Shown: positions 1 to 10,592 of the stretch, piece by piece
Numbering within the stretch: the first letter of the stretch is position 1
Layout of the letters: each line of letters starts with the position of its first letter
Assembly: GCA_033675265.1 (NCBI GenBank)
Contig: JAUJYZ010001233.1
Location: forward strand, 86,757-150,756
Origin: Actinostola sp. cb2023
Taxonomy: Eukaryota; Cnidaria; Anthozoa; Actiniaria; Actinostolidae
Reading direction: 5' to 3'
DNA length: 64,000 nt
Made by a program: the position numbers and the translations under genes
Notes under the pieces: model-generated
The model's input: the letters and a program-made list of their open reading frames with translations, nothing else
Databases searched by the model: none
What the model was told of the DNA's origin: nothing

Positions 1-183
1 TGGATGGAAGGCCAAGGCGTAAAAAAGGCCACCGTGAAGACCCACATCCGTCACGAGCAGTACAAAGAGGCCCTCTTCGAAAAGAGAACCTTCCGACATG
101 GCATGGACATCCTGCGGTCCGAGCGCCATCATATCTACGGCCAGCATTTGAACAAGGTGTCACTTTCGCCCTTCGACTCCTAG
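1..183 (+). CDS. Protein-primed family B DNA polymerase, C-terminal end (partial)
   Basis: An open frame of 60 codons enters from the window edge and stops at TAG 181-183. It reads GVKKATVKTHIRHEQYK early on and ends NKVSLSPFDS. This matches the extreme C-terminus of Polinton/Maverick and adintovirus polymerases, where a GV-KK...H--Y segment is followed by a conserved NK-LSP-DD ending. These enzymes replicate the linear element using a terminal protein primer. The catalytic motifs would lie upstream, outside the window. The final residues are slightly shorter than the usual ending (a D-K-R tail is missing), perhaps a late truncation. It faces the integrase gene tail to tail, a common Polinton arrangement. 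Assignment rests on motif recognition over a short stretch. Confidence 0.7.
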   Translation, partial: WMEGQGVKKATVKTHIRHEQYKEALFEKRTFRHGMDILRSERHHIYGQHLNKVSLSPFDS

Positions 184-288
184 CGTTGGATCGCGGGAAA
201 TGGGGTAGACACACTGGCCTATGGGCACAAGGCTAGGAGGCCATCCCAGCCGGCATGGTAGTTATGAACGTGCTCATCGAGGGGCTCC

Positions 289-1339
289 TCATGTAACCGT
301 TTCGAAGAAACTCAAGCGTCTAACGCCTGAGGACCCCATCCGGCGGAAGCTGGGTGTTGGGGGCACCACCTGCAGTTCTTCGCGGACAAAGCCGCGGGCC
401 GGCCCATCAGACGGCACGTCAAGATAGTAGAGGACGGGCGTGTCAGTCTTAATAACTTCGCGTCCAAACCGGTATATCTGGAGGCTCCATACGGGGTCGG
501 TCGCGCGACGACGGCCGCCTTCCAACTCGCCAGGGGCATAGAGATAACGAACACCAACACCATAGGGAAGCCTTTGCTCTGCCAAACCGACAGGCCACCC
601 AGACGGAACAGAGGGGTCTTTTGTGCCACGCGCGCCAGCTCTATGGTATCGGAGGGCTTGTTGGCAATTAATCGAGTGACTTCGCCATTCAAGGCCGCCA
701 CAGCGGCTGGAAGTCGAGCCACCCACTCAACCGACCTCTGACTGCCCCCTTGGGACTGGAGCAACATTTCCTGTGCATATTGGTGGCCGAATAGCCGCTC
801 GGACAGCGTTCGGTTGAACCGTTCAACAAGAGCCTGGTCCTGGTGGATGACAACCCGGCCACGCCTCACAGAAACTCCATGTTTCTCGAGCAGTGGGGTC
901 AGAGCTCCCATGAACTCGCGCCCGGGGTCGACTTGCAGCAGCTTGGGCCAGTTCAGCGAGCTTCGCTTGTAGATCCGCGAGAGAGCGTCTGCAACTTCGG
1001 GCTCTCCTTTGTGGCCAGCGGCTCGGCCTCCTTGAATCTAGAGGCCACGTCGACAATGGTCAACGCGTACTTGTAGAGCTTCCGGCCCCGCCCAGGGCGG
1101 TCATGCGGCAGAAACAGCAGGTCCGCCTGGTGCACTTCGTTGGGAGCCGACACATCGAACCTTGGCCGCGGCACGTGCCGCGGAGGTGGCAAGTAGATCT
1201 GCCAGAGGGCCTGCTTCGAGAGCCACGCCCGCGCCACATCTTCAGAGACCCCAGTCGCGGCGGCAAGATGCTCGACTGCCGCAAGGCCTTTCCAGTAGCC
1301 CCGTGGGCAGTAATATGTGCTGGCAAGTTTGCTGTCCAT
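289..1339 (-). pseudogene. Polinton-type retroviral-like integrase (rve), frameshifted
   Basis: Read on the minus strand from ATG at 1339 to TGA at 289, about 350 residues. The N-terminal part has a helical region ending in a proline-rich linker, then NEVHQADLLFLPHD (first catalytic Asp) and IVDVASRFKEAEPLATK. The second Asp is in LLQVDPGREF and the catalytic Glu in ALVERFNRTL, about 34 residues later, giving the D,D-35,E-type triad. The C-terminal domain contains GVGVRYLYAPGELEGGRRR and RGFVREEL, typical of cnidarian Polinton integrases. The role is joining the element ends to host DNA. Two frameshifts break it: one near 1000 between the first and second Asp, one near 600-615 before the C-terminal domain. 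All three catalytic residues are still encoded. Family assignment is strong; inactivity is inferred from the frameshifts. Confidence 0.88.
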
Positions 1340-1440
1340 CCGACGGCACGCGTCTCTTCGTGCGGACACGTCTCTCAGACGGCACGTCATATATTCCAAC
1401 AGCTCTACCGTTGCCACCAGTAGTCCAACATGTTTGCAAG

Positions 1441-1456
1441 GTAAATATATATACGC
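1441..1456 (-). promoter_or_regulatory. Possible TATA-like promoter of the integrase gene
   Basis: An AT stretch (TATATATA core) stands out in otherwise GC-rich DNA about 100 bp upstream of the integrase start on the minus strand. It lies in the about 250-bp gap between the integrase start and the end of the next gene (1593). Position and composition suit a core promoter; nothing else supports it. Confidence 0.25.
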
Positions 1457-1592
1457 AGAAAAAAAGTTTTTTGAAATACCAGGGGGAGCCCTACGACACC
1501 TTTGACAGAAGGTACGCGCCTCCCAGTGTCGCGCCGCACACAAACGCGAGCTCGCCTGTCTTCTGTGCCTGGCTGGGCTTCTAAAACGCACA

Positions 1593-1924
1593 CTAGTGGG
1601 GCTCGGCCTCAACATGCGGGGCTGGGTGAAACCTGGCATAAAGATCGAGCGCGTCATCGGCATCGCGCAGGCCGGCTTGTGCTTTTTGGCGATTTATTTC
1701 GCGGGTCTCCTCCCAGTCTCGCAGCGAGGTTCGGCGCTTCGCCCACGCGCCCATCGCCGCGCCTGGTACTTTTCCATGGCCAAGTCATGGCGCTTGCGCT
1801 CCGCCGCAAGGAGAGCTGCGCCGCCGCTGCCACCCGAAAGAGCGTGGGCAACTATAATACCCTCCGTGAACGCCGCCGCGTTGACTACAGCCGCGGCAAT
1901 CATCATTGCGAGTGCGGTGGACAT
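1593..1924 (-). pseudogene. Small membrane/coiled-coil protein of the element, one frameshift
   Basis: Starts at ATG 1924 with MSTALAMMIAAAVVNAAAF, a hydrophobic N-terminal segment that could be a signal anchor, followed by a charged helical stretch AERKRHDLAMEKYQA. The frame then breaks near 1765-1775. A second frame continues with RTSLRDWEE and a Gln/Arg-rich helix and ends at TAG 1593-1595. I recognise the N-terminal hydrophobic segment plus ERKRHDLA-E as a recurrent uncharacterised protein of cnidarian Polinton-like elements. Its ATG directly follows the stop of the upstream gene (TAG 1927-1925), so the two are probably co-expressed. Function unknown; a membrane-associated virion or morphogenesis protein is a guess. 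Confidence 0.6.
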
Positions 1925-2137
1925 CTAAGCCGGAATGATCTTCTCCTTCTGGAGGTAGTTGCGAAGATACACGGCAACCGATAGCACTGCAACCCACTTC
2001 CCGTAGTTCTCGATTGAGGAGCTGGGGTCGTTCGTGAGACCAGTCCGGATGGTTTTCTTGCCGATGTATCCGATTCCGGCGGCAAGTCCAACTAACGTCG
2101 CCGTTTCAGCTACTGTTTTGCTGAGCTGGGAATCCAT
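1925..2137 (-). CDS. Small conserved two-segment membrane protein of the element, intact
   Basis: Seventy residues from ATG 2137 to TAG 1925, with no break. The N-terminal half has a Gly/Ala-rich hydrophobic segment (ATLVGLAAGIGYIGKK), then the motif TNDPSSSIENYGK and a second hydrophobic segment (VAVLSVAVYL) ending in a short basic/acidic tail LQKEKIIPA. This looks like a hairpin membrane protein. Proteins with a DPSSS--NY motif between two hydrophobic helices recur in cnidarian elements of this type and have no known function. It sits between the two other small membrane genes with zero spacing to the one downstream. It is one of the few frames in the element without a visible lesion. Confidence 0.65.
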   Translation of the reverse strand: MDSQLSKTVAETATLVGLAAGIGYIGKKTIRTGLTNDPSSSIENYGKWVAVLSVAVYLRNYLQKEKIIPA

Positions 2138-2158
2138 TTGCGTTGGAAGGCGTAAGCT

Positions 2159-2702
2159 TTAAATCATCGACGGAGGGGCGAGATTCTCCGCGGCCGCGGG
2201 TCGAAGCCCCGGTGCTCCCGCGACAGCACGAAGTGCGGGCACCTCGCTGGGCGCTTGTGCGCGCGCACGGGCGGCGGCGGAAGTGGGAGCACTTCTGCAC
2301 ATCCCGACCCAGGCTGTTCGTTCGACGACGCGGTACTGCAAGTACAGCCACCCGGCGGCAATGGCGAGCCCACCGATGCCGAGTAGGGTGTTGGTGCTCC
2401 AGGGTCCCGTGCCCGCCGTCGTCCCGACTTCGGGCTCGTGGGGGATGCCCGAGCCCGCGGCACTTCGTGCCTCGGAGTCAATCCCAGGATCGTGGAGGGA
2501 CTCTCCTGCTTTCCCACAGCCGTCTGTGCGGCTGTCTGTTCGAGGGCGCGGTTTTGAGCAGCGAGCAAGATTCGCCCCTGCCTGTTTAATTCTGCACTGG
2601 CCTTTCCAGCGGCGACATTTTTAGGGTTTTTGGGGCGCGCACGGTCGGCAGGGGTGGTGAAGTCACGGTGTCAGAGGGCATCACCCGTGTCGGCTCGTTC
2701 AT
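2159..2702 (-). pseudogene. Single-pass membrane protein of the element, two frameshifts
   Basis: Begins at ATG 2702 (MNEPTRVMPSD), only one base from the stop of the capsid-type gene at 2704. A frameshift in an A/T-rich run near 2625 leads into an Ala/Gln-rich helical stretch (GRILLAAQNRALEQTAAQ). A second frameshift between about 2440 and 2470 leads into WSTNTLLGIGGLAIAAGWLY, a clear transmembrane helix, followed by QYRVVERT and an Ala/Arg-rich C-terminus ending at TAA 2159. The pieces read consistently only when frames are switched at those points, so this is a broken gene rather than chance frames. Function unknown. It forms a cluster with the next two small membrane genes. Confidence 0.55.
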
Positions 2703-2703
2703 T

Positions 2704-4217
2704 TTACTGCGCTTTGCGCTGTGGATGGTCAGCTTCATTAGAATCGCGCGCGTCGCCGGCGCTTTCAACTTGAGTGTAAGCACTTTCAACGTGAGTGTAA
2801 GCGCTTTCAACGTGAGTGTAAGTGGTTAATGCGGCGCTCGTTAGAGCTATGTAAGGGGACAGCCGCGTGTTGGCCATATAACCCGTGAAAGCGACGGACA
2901 GCTCCATGGAGACCACCTCATCTTTTTGGAGAATTGCCAAAAACGCGCCCTCGTCGCGCAGGCGCATGCCCACAAATGGCAGCGCGAGGCCCAACACCTT
3001 CACCGCGAGTCGGAGAATTCCATTTGCAGTGTTCTTTTGGATTTTTCGGCAGAGCACAGACTCGTGACGTACATGAAGTGCGACGCACTCCGCCTCGGAG
3101 TGTTTCTCGACGTGGATGTTCTGGCCTGCTCCGATCGAGTGCCGGCCGTCTTCGTGGACCAGCCAGTCACGGGCGGATCGGAGATCGACTACCATCGCGA
3201 ACAATCTCGAGAAGAACCCGGCGAGCCGTTCAGCGCTGGCGCCTAAAAGCCATTCCGCGCCACTCTTGGCGCTGGCCCAAAGCTCATCCGGGCGCATGCC
3301 GGGCCCAAAAATGAGCTCCGGTCCAAATCGAACTCCACCTTGGATATGCCGGGGTCGACGAATGACGGATGAGGAATGACGAACAGCCCTAGCAGCCCTA
3401 CAAAGCTCCTGCGTTGGATTTGGATGGCGTCGGTCAGCACGGTGGCGGTTGCTCGGTAGAATGTGACCGTGGCGTGGTGCGTGATGTTGTTGTAGATCAA
3501 CCGGCGGGGTGGCGGGAGAATTGTCGAGCGCTCGTCGGGTTCGAGGACTTGGTACTCGAGCACGATGTTCTCGAGCATATACGAGCCAATTTTTGTCGCG
3601 TCGGAGGAGGCGATGACGTCGGCCGCAGGTGCAAGGGTCAACTCGATTCGTATTTCGAGGAGGTCCTTCGTTGGCAGCAACCCTTGGCTGCGAAACAGCT
3701 CTAAGGCCCCCACTCCGTCGAGCGGGATGCGGTACTTCTGGAATGCGGCCGCGAGCGCGGTGTCGGCGTCGACAGAGTTCTTGTCGCCGGCCGCTGAGCG
3801 GTGCTTTGCGACTTCCGCGGGTTGGATTCCTTGCTCCACGAGGTCGCCCCGTTCCTCCTTCGTGCGCCACAGATCGGCAAACAGCGCCACCAGGTCGGGC
3901 CGGCCAAGCGACTCAACCTCTTTGTCGCCTATTCGGACGACGCGTTTCGCGACGAGGGCTCTGCCCAGATTTTGGACGTCGCGATTGTTAGCATGCCTGC
4001 CTGTGCCCTGTAGTGCGAAGGTGGCCACCAGAGCGATACTTTTTGGCACAAGTACCACACCTGTCGGGAGGACAGGCACGTTCACATAGAGGGTCTCCCC
4101 CGGGCGGGCCGTCGAGGGTGTGAAAGTCATGCGGTGGGTGACCCGCTTGGCCTTCAACCCGCGGAGCGCGCGAGCCGGCCGCCGGGTGTCGAGCGTTTTG
4201 AACAGATACGGCTCCAT
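2704..4217 (-). pseudogene. Probable major capsid-type protein of the element, one frameshift
   Basis: From ATG 4217 (MEPYLFKTLD) a 324-residue frame runs to TAG at 3243. A second frame, offset by one shift near 3320, continues from FGPGMRPDELW to the stop at 2704, giving about 500 residues, within the size range of Polinton capsid proteins. Features include LYVNVPVLPTGVVLVP, LVAKRVVRIGDKEV, DLWRTKEERG, a YRIPLD block, IELTLAPAADVI and YMLENIVLEYQV, followed by VVDLRSARD in the second half. Alternating beta-rich blocks and this block order are reminiscent of double jelly-roll capsid proteins, and this family recurs in cnidarian virus-like elements. The capsid identity is inference without structure prediction; the family recurrence is recollection. 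The C-terminal 21-bp repeat may be lineage-specific. Confidence 0.5.
2759..2821 (-). repeat. In-frame 21-bp tandem repeat (three copies) in the capsid-type gene
   Basis: Three consecutive 21-bp units encode a seven-residue repeat (AYTHVES or AYTQVES) near the C-terminus of the minus-strand gene. The unit keeps the reading frame and codons differ slightly between copies. Confidence 0.85.
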
Positions 4218-4257
4218 TTCACTTGTAGTATACTACTACTTTCTCCCCAACTCTAAA
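4218..4257. promoter_or_regulatory. Compact divergent promoter with a 12-bp palindrome
   Basis: Only 40 bp separate the starts of the minus-strand capsid-type gene (4217) and the plus-strand gene (4258). At 4225-4236 lies the perfect palindrome GTAGTATACTAC, centred in the gap. The motif TATACTACT occurs again at the proposed element terminus (about 8845-8852). A shared bidirectional control site is likely by position; its recognition factor is unknown. Confidence 0.4.
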
Positions 4258-5282
4258 ATGGAAGGAGTACCTGAAACGTCCGAAGGTGGAGGGGGTAGCA
4301 CAGATTTTGGCCCATTGATCCCGGAGGGTAGCGCTGACATCAACGCGGATTGGAATACCTTGCTACCAGCCCCCGGTGAGAATGAGGCCGCGTGGTATAA
4401 ACGGGGTTGGGAGGTTGTGCGTGATGCTGGACATCGTGGCGTGGGGTGGGCAAAGATGTGATGGAAAGAGTGGGCACCCGCTCGAACCCATACGAGCACA
4501 TTGAGCTCCAACCCATGGGGAGGGTGGAGGAGGACCCCCTCGTTGCCAACGCCAGGACGAAGCTGTATGAGCTGTTTCCTAAGGTGAAAGACCACACGGA
4601 GGACTTCTTTCTGAGAAACACATCGGGGAAAGGCATCGAGATAAAGCTACCCTCAAAAAAAGGAATAGGTAAGTGGCGAGATTGGCAACCACTATTCAAG
4701 CGGGACGGCGCTGTCCAGACAAAAGTAAAACAAAGTTGGGGTTGGGAGGTCATCACGGGACCCGAAAAAATCTTAGAGGCAAACGACGCCCAAATCGCAC
4801 AGAACCGCAAAGACAACGTCAAAGATGAGGCCATTGTGGCGGGCTCCGACGCCAGCGAAGCGGATAAGGAGGCGGCGCAAGCGCGAATCGCCGAGCGGAC
4901 GCAGCAGGACGAGGCCTTCACCGCGGAAAGCGAAGCCACCGAGGAGCGCATGACTTTGCGAGAGAAGGTAAAGTACATATTCAAGAAATATGGTTTCACA
5001 TTCGTCGGCGTGGCAGTTGCGGCGGGGGCCGTCATCGCCGCCGTTGTGTCTGCGTTGTCCGCGCGCCTTGCGGCAGTGGCCGGGGCGATGGGAAATGAAC
5101 TGAAGGCGATCGGGAAAAAGCTGGCCGAGCTCCTCCCCGGCTCCATCGGAGCCATCGCCTCGTTCATATTTCGCACGGCTGGCGAGGTCGTCGAATTTCT
5201 CACCAAGAACGCGTGGCTGGTGATCATAGGGATCGTCGTATTCCTTGTCGAGCGAGTTTCTTCGAAACGTAAGAGCCGCTAA
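4258..5282 (+). pseudogene. Coiled-coil, multi-membrane-segment protein of the element, one frameshift
   Basis: ATG 4258 sits in a good eukaryotic start context (AAAATGG). The first frame (ending at TGA 4459-4461) and the second frame (open from before 4446) meet near 4450-4458, a one-base shift. The product has an acidic N-terminus, a conserved ANARTKLYELFP block, a long charged helical region rich in Glu/Lys/Ala (about residues 170-230), then LREKVKYIFKKYGFTFVGV leading into hydrophobic helices, an amphipathic KAIGKKLAELLPG segment, GAIASFIFRTAGEV and a final membrane helix (WLVIIGIVVFLVE) with basic tail. This architecture recurs in cnidarian elements of this class. A membrane-remodelling or virion membrane protein is possible but not shown. 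Its stop codon overlaps that of the convergent gene. Confidence 0.6.
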
Positions 5283-7151
5283 CGCAGCATCCACCAGCCG
5301 AGGCCTGCTGCGGCCAACCCCACAACCGCGAGATTTTTCTCGTGAGTCGTCGGCAGCGCCTGTGCAGGCACTTCGCGGGCGGCAGGGCCGGCGGATTTTT
5401 GGCCCCCGCCGCGGGGTGCCTTCGGCTGCAATGGTTCTGATTTCTCGTGCCGCGCGCCTGCCATCGGTGCCACATCGGAAGGAAGGCGCGGGTGCATCTC
5501 TGTGTTTATGTCGGCATTGATGCCGAAGCGCATATTGCCCGTCGCCATTTTTAGGCCGTTGTTGTAGCCAAAGATACTCACGCGGTTGATGACGAGTTCG
5601 CTGGGGAGGAGCCAAAGACCGGATGATATTGCGATGTCCAGCCGGGCCCTGGCGTCCAGAACTGCTTTCTGGAACCTTTGGACGCTTTGCGAGATGTCGT
5701 TTGTTACCGCCTTCTCAAAGAGGGTGGCAAACACCTGTTGCGTCTCGACGGCGCCGCCCGAGTCCCCCTCGATGGTTGATCTCGTTTTAGTTTGAGCGGT
5801 GAGGATGCAGTATATAAACGTAAGTCTCCATACTACGGTTCAGTCTTCCAAGGCCAGCCCGCGGTAGCCCGAGGCTTTTTTGCGGGACGAAGAAGCGGTA
5901 CGATTTGTTTGCCGCGGCTTCTATGTGGTCGAGCGCACTGGAGGCCCAAAGGCCGTCCTTCCCCGCCCCCCCCCCCCCCCCCCCTCCCCCCCACTTCGGG
6001 GGTTGATCCGCAAAGTGGAAGAGGCCATCGGGCCAGAGGGGGTCTTTCTTTTGGGTGTAAACGTCCGCGACTTTGACCATGTGACCGTTGACTCTGTTGT
6101 ACATGTTGTATCGAAAGTCTGAATTTTTCGAAACGTCAAATTCTCGGCACAAGCGGTCAAACACCGGAATGCTGAATGGGTTGTTGCGGGGTTGAAGGTG
6201 ATATCCCCAGGTAGTGGTGCGCCTAACTCTTGCAGGATGCCCCGAATGGTGTACATCACGTGGAAACGAACCAAGGCGGTAACAATTGGCTCCTCACTGT
6301 TTTCCAGCATAGTGTAGGAAATGCCACATCCGGCGGTTGCACACCAGACCGCAAAGTTGAGTTGTTGGGGCCAGGGCCAGAAGCGGGGGGCGGAGCTGTT
6401 TATCCATATGTGGCTTTCCTTCGCGGTCATGTGTTTGACTGTGTTATTTTTAAATATGTCCCGGGAGGTAAACGCGAAACCCTCGTTGGGCGTCTCCACC
6501 ACAATGCGGAAAGCAAGCAGTAGGGTGGCCGGGTCAGGTGGATCAGAATTAAATTGGCTCAAGGATATTGGGTACAGGGCTTTAATTTGGTGTTGAGCGA
6601 GAACTCGAGAGGGAATGGGGCTTGTCGGGCGTAGGACTGCTCAAGAGCCTCTTGGAGCGCTTTGTCAACCTCTGGGTCGAAGTGTAGTGTCTTATTCCCC
6701 CAAGCGAGCACAGAGTAGCCCCTGCCTTTGTAATGGAATGTGACGGCCAACGCATCGAAGGAGAACTTGGAAAGGTCCGCATTTGGGTACGCCTGCAGGA
6801 ACAACACCTTTGCCAACATTTGAACGTTGACTTGAAAATAGAAGCCTTAGTTTCAACATGACTATTTTGTTTCTGGAGAGCAAAACAGCAGACTTCTCGG
6901 TCTCCCTTGAAACCTCGCTCAGGAATCCGCAATAGCTCCGCCTTCACAGCGCGAAGTACCCCCTGTTCAGGGTCCTCAAGCAGGAGGGGCAGATCTGGAG
7001 CGAAGATGAACTCCTTCTGTCGATCCCTGCGGGCGAATACACACTTGAAAGTGTCAAAACCGCCATAGATGCCGCTACGCACGTAGGCAGACAACCTGCA
7101 CAAATCGTCGGGCGCATGCTTACACTGCAGCCTGGAAGGACCGCAAACCAA
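5279..7151 (-). pseudogene. Large conserved protein of the element, unknown role, at least four frameshifts
   Basis: Minus-strand fragments in three frames line up as one protein of roughly 620 residues: SGIYGGFDTFKCVF near the N-terminus, then AYPNADLSKFSFDALAV, SVLAWGNKTLHFDPEVDKAL, FAFTSRDIF, VTALVRFHVMYTIRGIL, FDVSKNSDFRYN, DGLFHFADQPPKW, RAGLGRLNRSMETYVY, VQRFQKAVLDARARLD and VGLAAAGLGWWMLR as a C-terminal membrane anchor. Frame changes occur near 6820-6870, 6560, 6180 and 5785. The poly-C tract at 5966-5992 adds a run of Gly and may also be length-variable. The start is uncertain (7151 or up to 7228). No family of known function is recognised; similar proteins recur beside Polinton-type genes in corals. 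A structural or replication-associated role cannot be decided from sequence alone. Confidence 0.55.
5966..5992. repeat. Poly-C tract interrupted once, inside a coding region
   Basis: A run of 19 C, one T and 7 C. On the minus strand it encodes a Gly run in the large unknown protein. Such a tract is prone to slippage and sequencing error. Confidence 0.9.
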
Positions 7152-7516
7152 GCCTTAAGACAGCTTCTAGCTATCCCCACGTCTGAGAACGGCTTGCGGC
7201 TGCCTATATCCTGGCCCCTTCCTGACATAATATGGATCCACTGCGATCTGGTCGACAGGGACCGGGTGGGGCGGCATCAGAAAACCGACGTCCCGACAGT
7301 CGCGCGCAGGGTTGACGTTCTAGGTAGTATCTGCTCCACGGCCGCGCAAGTGCGCACTCTCGAATATTCAGCCACCACCCCCCTGAGCATACGAGCTCGG
7401 CCCGTTGAGTGGGTCTCCAGAATCCGTCTTCGGTTTCTCGACCGAGCGGGCGTGGCGGCGCCCCTCCAAGGCACTTCCGTCTCTATCATATTAGAGGTGG
7501 AATAGGCAAAGCAAAA
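7152..7516. other. Intergenic region between divergent element genes
   Basis: GC-rich spacer between the start of the large minus-strand gene and the plus-strand gene at 7517. No convincing protein is encoded here in any frame. It must contain the divergent promoters, but I cannot point to a specific box. Confidence 0.4.
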
Positions 7517-8174
7517 ATGGCGAGTGACTCCATCTATCCGCAGCTTACCGTTGCTTCGCCGCACGGAGTGCTGTCTGAAGGCCAAGACTTTCGGCTTAAG
7601 AAAATTGCCGATGTCCAAGCGGCTATCGAGACCGAACTTGGCCACTACGAGCAGGTTCTCAAAAAATACAAACGGGCGCGCGGAGGCCTCTCGCGATGTG
7701 CGCTCTTGACCGGCACTTTCTCAGCCGTGCTGTCGGGCGGAAGCCTGGCCAGTACCCTTACAGGTTTTGGAATTGTTGCGCGTGTTCCGCTGGCGGGTGT
7801 TGCTGGCCTTCTGGGGGTCACGGCGGCGGGCGGCGGGCTGCGGGGCCGTGGCCGGTCGTCTGGACCGCAAAATAACGAAGCACGAGCGAACCGTAGAGTT
7901 GGCAAAAAGCAAACTGTCGTCGCTCGTTGACTTGATTTCGAAGGCTTTGAACGACGGAAAGGTCTCGCAGTAGGAGTTTTCATTGATAAACGCCGAACTG
8001 GTCAAGTTCCGCCAGCTCAAAGCAGAAATTCGGGCAAGAACGGTGCAACAACCACAGGAAGTCCGCGCACAGCAGGCCGCACGGAGTGCTGGGAAAACGG
8101 GGGAAACCCCGGCCGAGATCGAAAAACGAGTTCGTTTCGAGATTTTGAAAAAACTAGGGTCCGAAGGGTCCTAG
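7517..8174 (+). pseudogene. Small helical membrane protein of the element, frameshift plus in-frame stop
   Basis: ATG 7517 has a strong start context (AAAAATGG). The protein opens YPQL..., then has an EGQDFRLKKIADVQAAIETE helix and a Gly/Ala/Val hydrophobic region (STLTGFGIVARVPLAGVAG) that looks membrane-embedded. A frameshift in a G/C run near 7825-7850 leads to RLDRKITKHERTVELA and SKALNDGKVS. There an in-frame TAG (7971-7973) is followed in the same frame by EFSLINAELVKFRQLKAEIRA and a charged C-terminus to the natural stop at 8174. The TLTGFGIVA-VPLAGVA plus K-TKHE plus SKALNDG-VS signature is a very widespread uncharacterised protein in cnidarian virus-like elements. Function unknown. 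It is the last gene before the terminal repeats. Confidence 0.65.
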
Positions 8175-8180
8175 TGAAGT

Positions 8181-8432
8181 TCGGTTACGTCACAACACCA
8201 ATTCATGGCTTCGCCCGGGAGGCTGGAAAACTAACACTCCTACGTAGCGACACAGCTGTGTCGGTTACGTCACAACACTAATTCATGGCTTCGCCCGGGA
8301 GGCTGGAAAACTAACACTCCTACGTAGCGACACAGCTGTGTCGGTTACGTCACAACACCAATTCATGGCTTCGCCCGAAAGACTGGAAAAACTGAACACT
8401 CCTACGTAGCGACACAGCTGTGTCGGTTACGT
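8181..8432. repeat. 80-bp tandem repeat, three copies plus a partial
   Basis: The block starting TCGGTTACGTCAC recurs at 8181, 8261, 8341 and (partial) 8423, so the period is 80, 80 and 82 bp. Each unit holds ACGTAGCG and the short palindrome ACAGCTGTGT. Copies one and two differ by a base or two; copy three has a few changes. Position just inside the proposed element end is typical of subterminal repeats. Confidence 0.95.
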
Positions 8433-8852
8433 CATGATAATGTATTGAGATTTTCAATCTACGCAATAAACTGAGTGTGATGGAATTTTTATGGGGCTGG
8501 AGGTCATCATTCGGTTTTCGTTGCCGCTTCGGCGTACATGGCTTTTTGAGGCAATCCTTGTGTGCGTGAACGCGGCTTTTCCTACACAACTTTTTGGGGC
8601 AATTCTTTGTGTACGCGGCTCGAGGCCGGGCTCCGAAAGTCTGAACAAGGGCTGGGGGCCGCGGCGGGCCGATTCGCAAAGCTCCCGTATATGAGCCGGA
8701 ATCGAAGCGCCGCTGGGAAGCTCGGCGCGCCGATTTGCAGCGTTCCCGCACAGGTTGTAGGTACTCGCTCTGAACAATGGTTGGGGGCCCCCATGGGGGG
8801 TGGGGGGCCCCCAACCAGAAATGTGGTCCCGAACCCCCATTCACTATACTAC
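8433..8852. repeat. Proposed right terminal region of the Polinton-like element with GC hairpin
   Basis: After the tandem repeats the DNA stays GC-rich until about 8852 and then turns AT-rich. At 8779-8816 the stretch GGTTGGGGGCCCCC faces its inverse GGGGGCCCCCAACC across a loop of about 10 bp, a strong hairpin. The region then ends CACTATACTACT, i.e. read inward AGTAGTATAGTG, which fits Polinton termini that begin with AG. The opposite terminus is outside the window, so neither the inverted repeat nor a 6-bp target duplication can be confirmed. Short open frames here look like chance. Confidence 0.45.
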
Positions 8853-9040
8853 TGAGCACTTGCAGAATACCCTACCACGAAAAGCTACCCCCTGGAAACT
8901 TAATGGTACGCGTCTACGAATGGAATGACGAAATATGTCAGACTAATAAAGTGTTATTATAGGATAAACAGACTCTTTTCCTATTCACCCTCTATATCTT
9001 ATAATTAGTATATGACAAAGTAATACAATCAAATAAACTT

Positions 9041-10571
<1,531 letters not shown>

Positions 10572-10592
10572 GGACTGTCTATCTATCTATCT

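Larger units (their letters stand above)
1..8852. mobile_element. Right part of a Polinton/Maverick-like integrated virus-like element (decayed)
   Basis: The segment is visibly GC-rich and packed with reading frames on both strands, unlike the AT-rich, gene-poor DNA after about 8850. It holds a family B polymerase C-terminus, a retroviral-type integrase, a probable capsid-type protein and several small membrane proteins, which is the hallmark combination of Polintons/Mavericks and adintovirus-like elements. Genes abut (stop followed directly by start at 1925/1924), are divergent around a 40-bp spacer (4217/4258) or overlap at their stops (5279-5282). The right end carries an 80-bp tandem repeat and a GC hairpin, as subterminal regions often do. 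The left part (rest of polymerase, probably ATPase and protease) lies outside the window. Nearly all genes have frameshifts or stops, so this copy appears inactive. The exact right boundary is inferred from base composition and a terminal motif ending near 8852. Confidence 0.75.

Noticed and set aside
1502..1984. Plus-strand frames over the integrase and small membrane protein region
   Set aside because: They are shadows of the minus-strand genes, which show conserved motifs; GC-rich DNA leaves opposite frames open.
2143..2589. 148-codon plus-strand frame
   Set aside because: Overlaps the minus-strand single-pass membrane gene; Arg/Pro-rich shadow translation.
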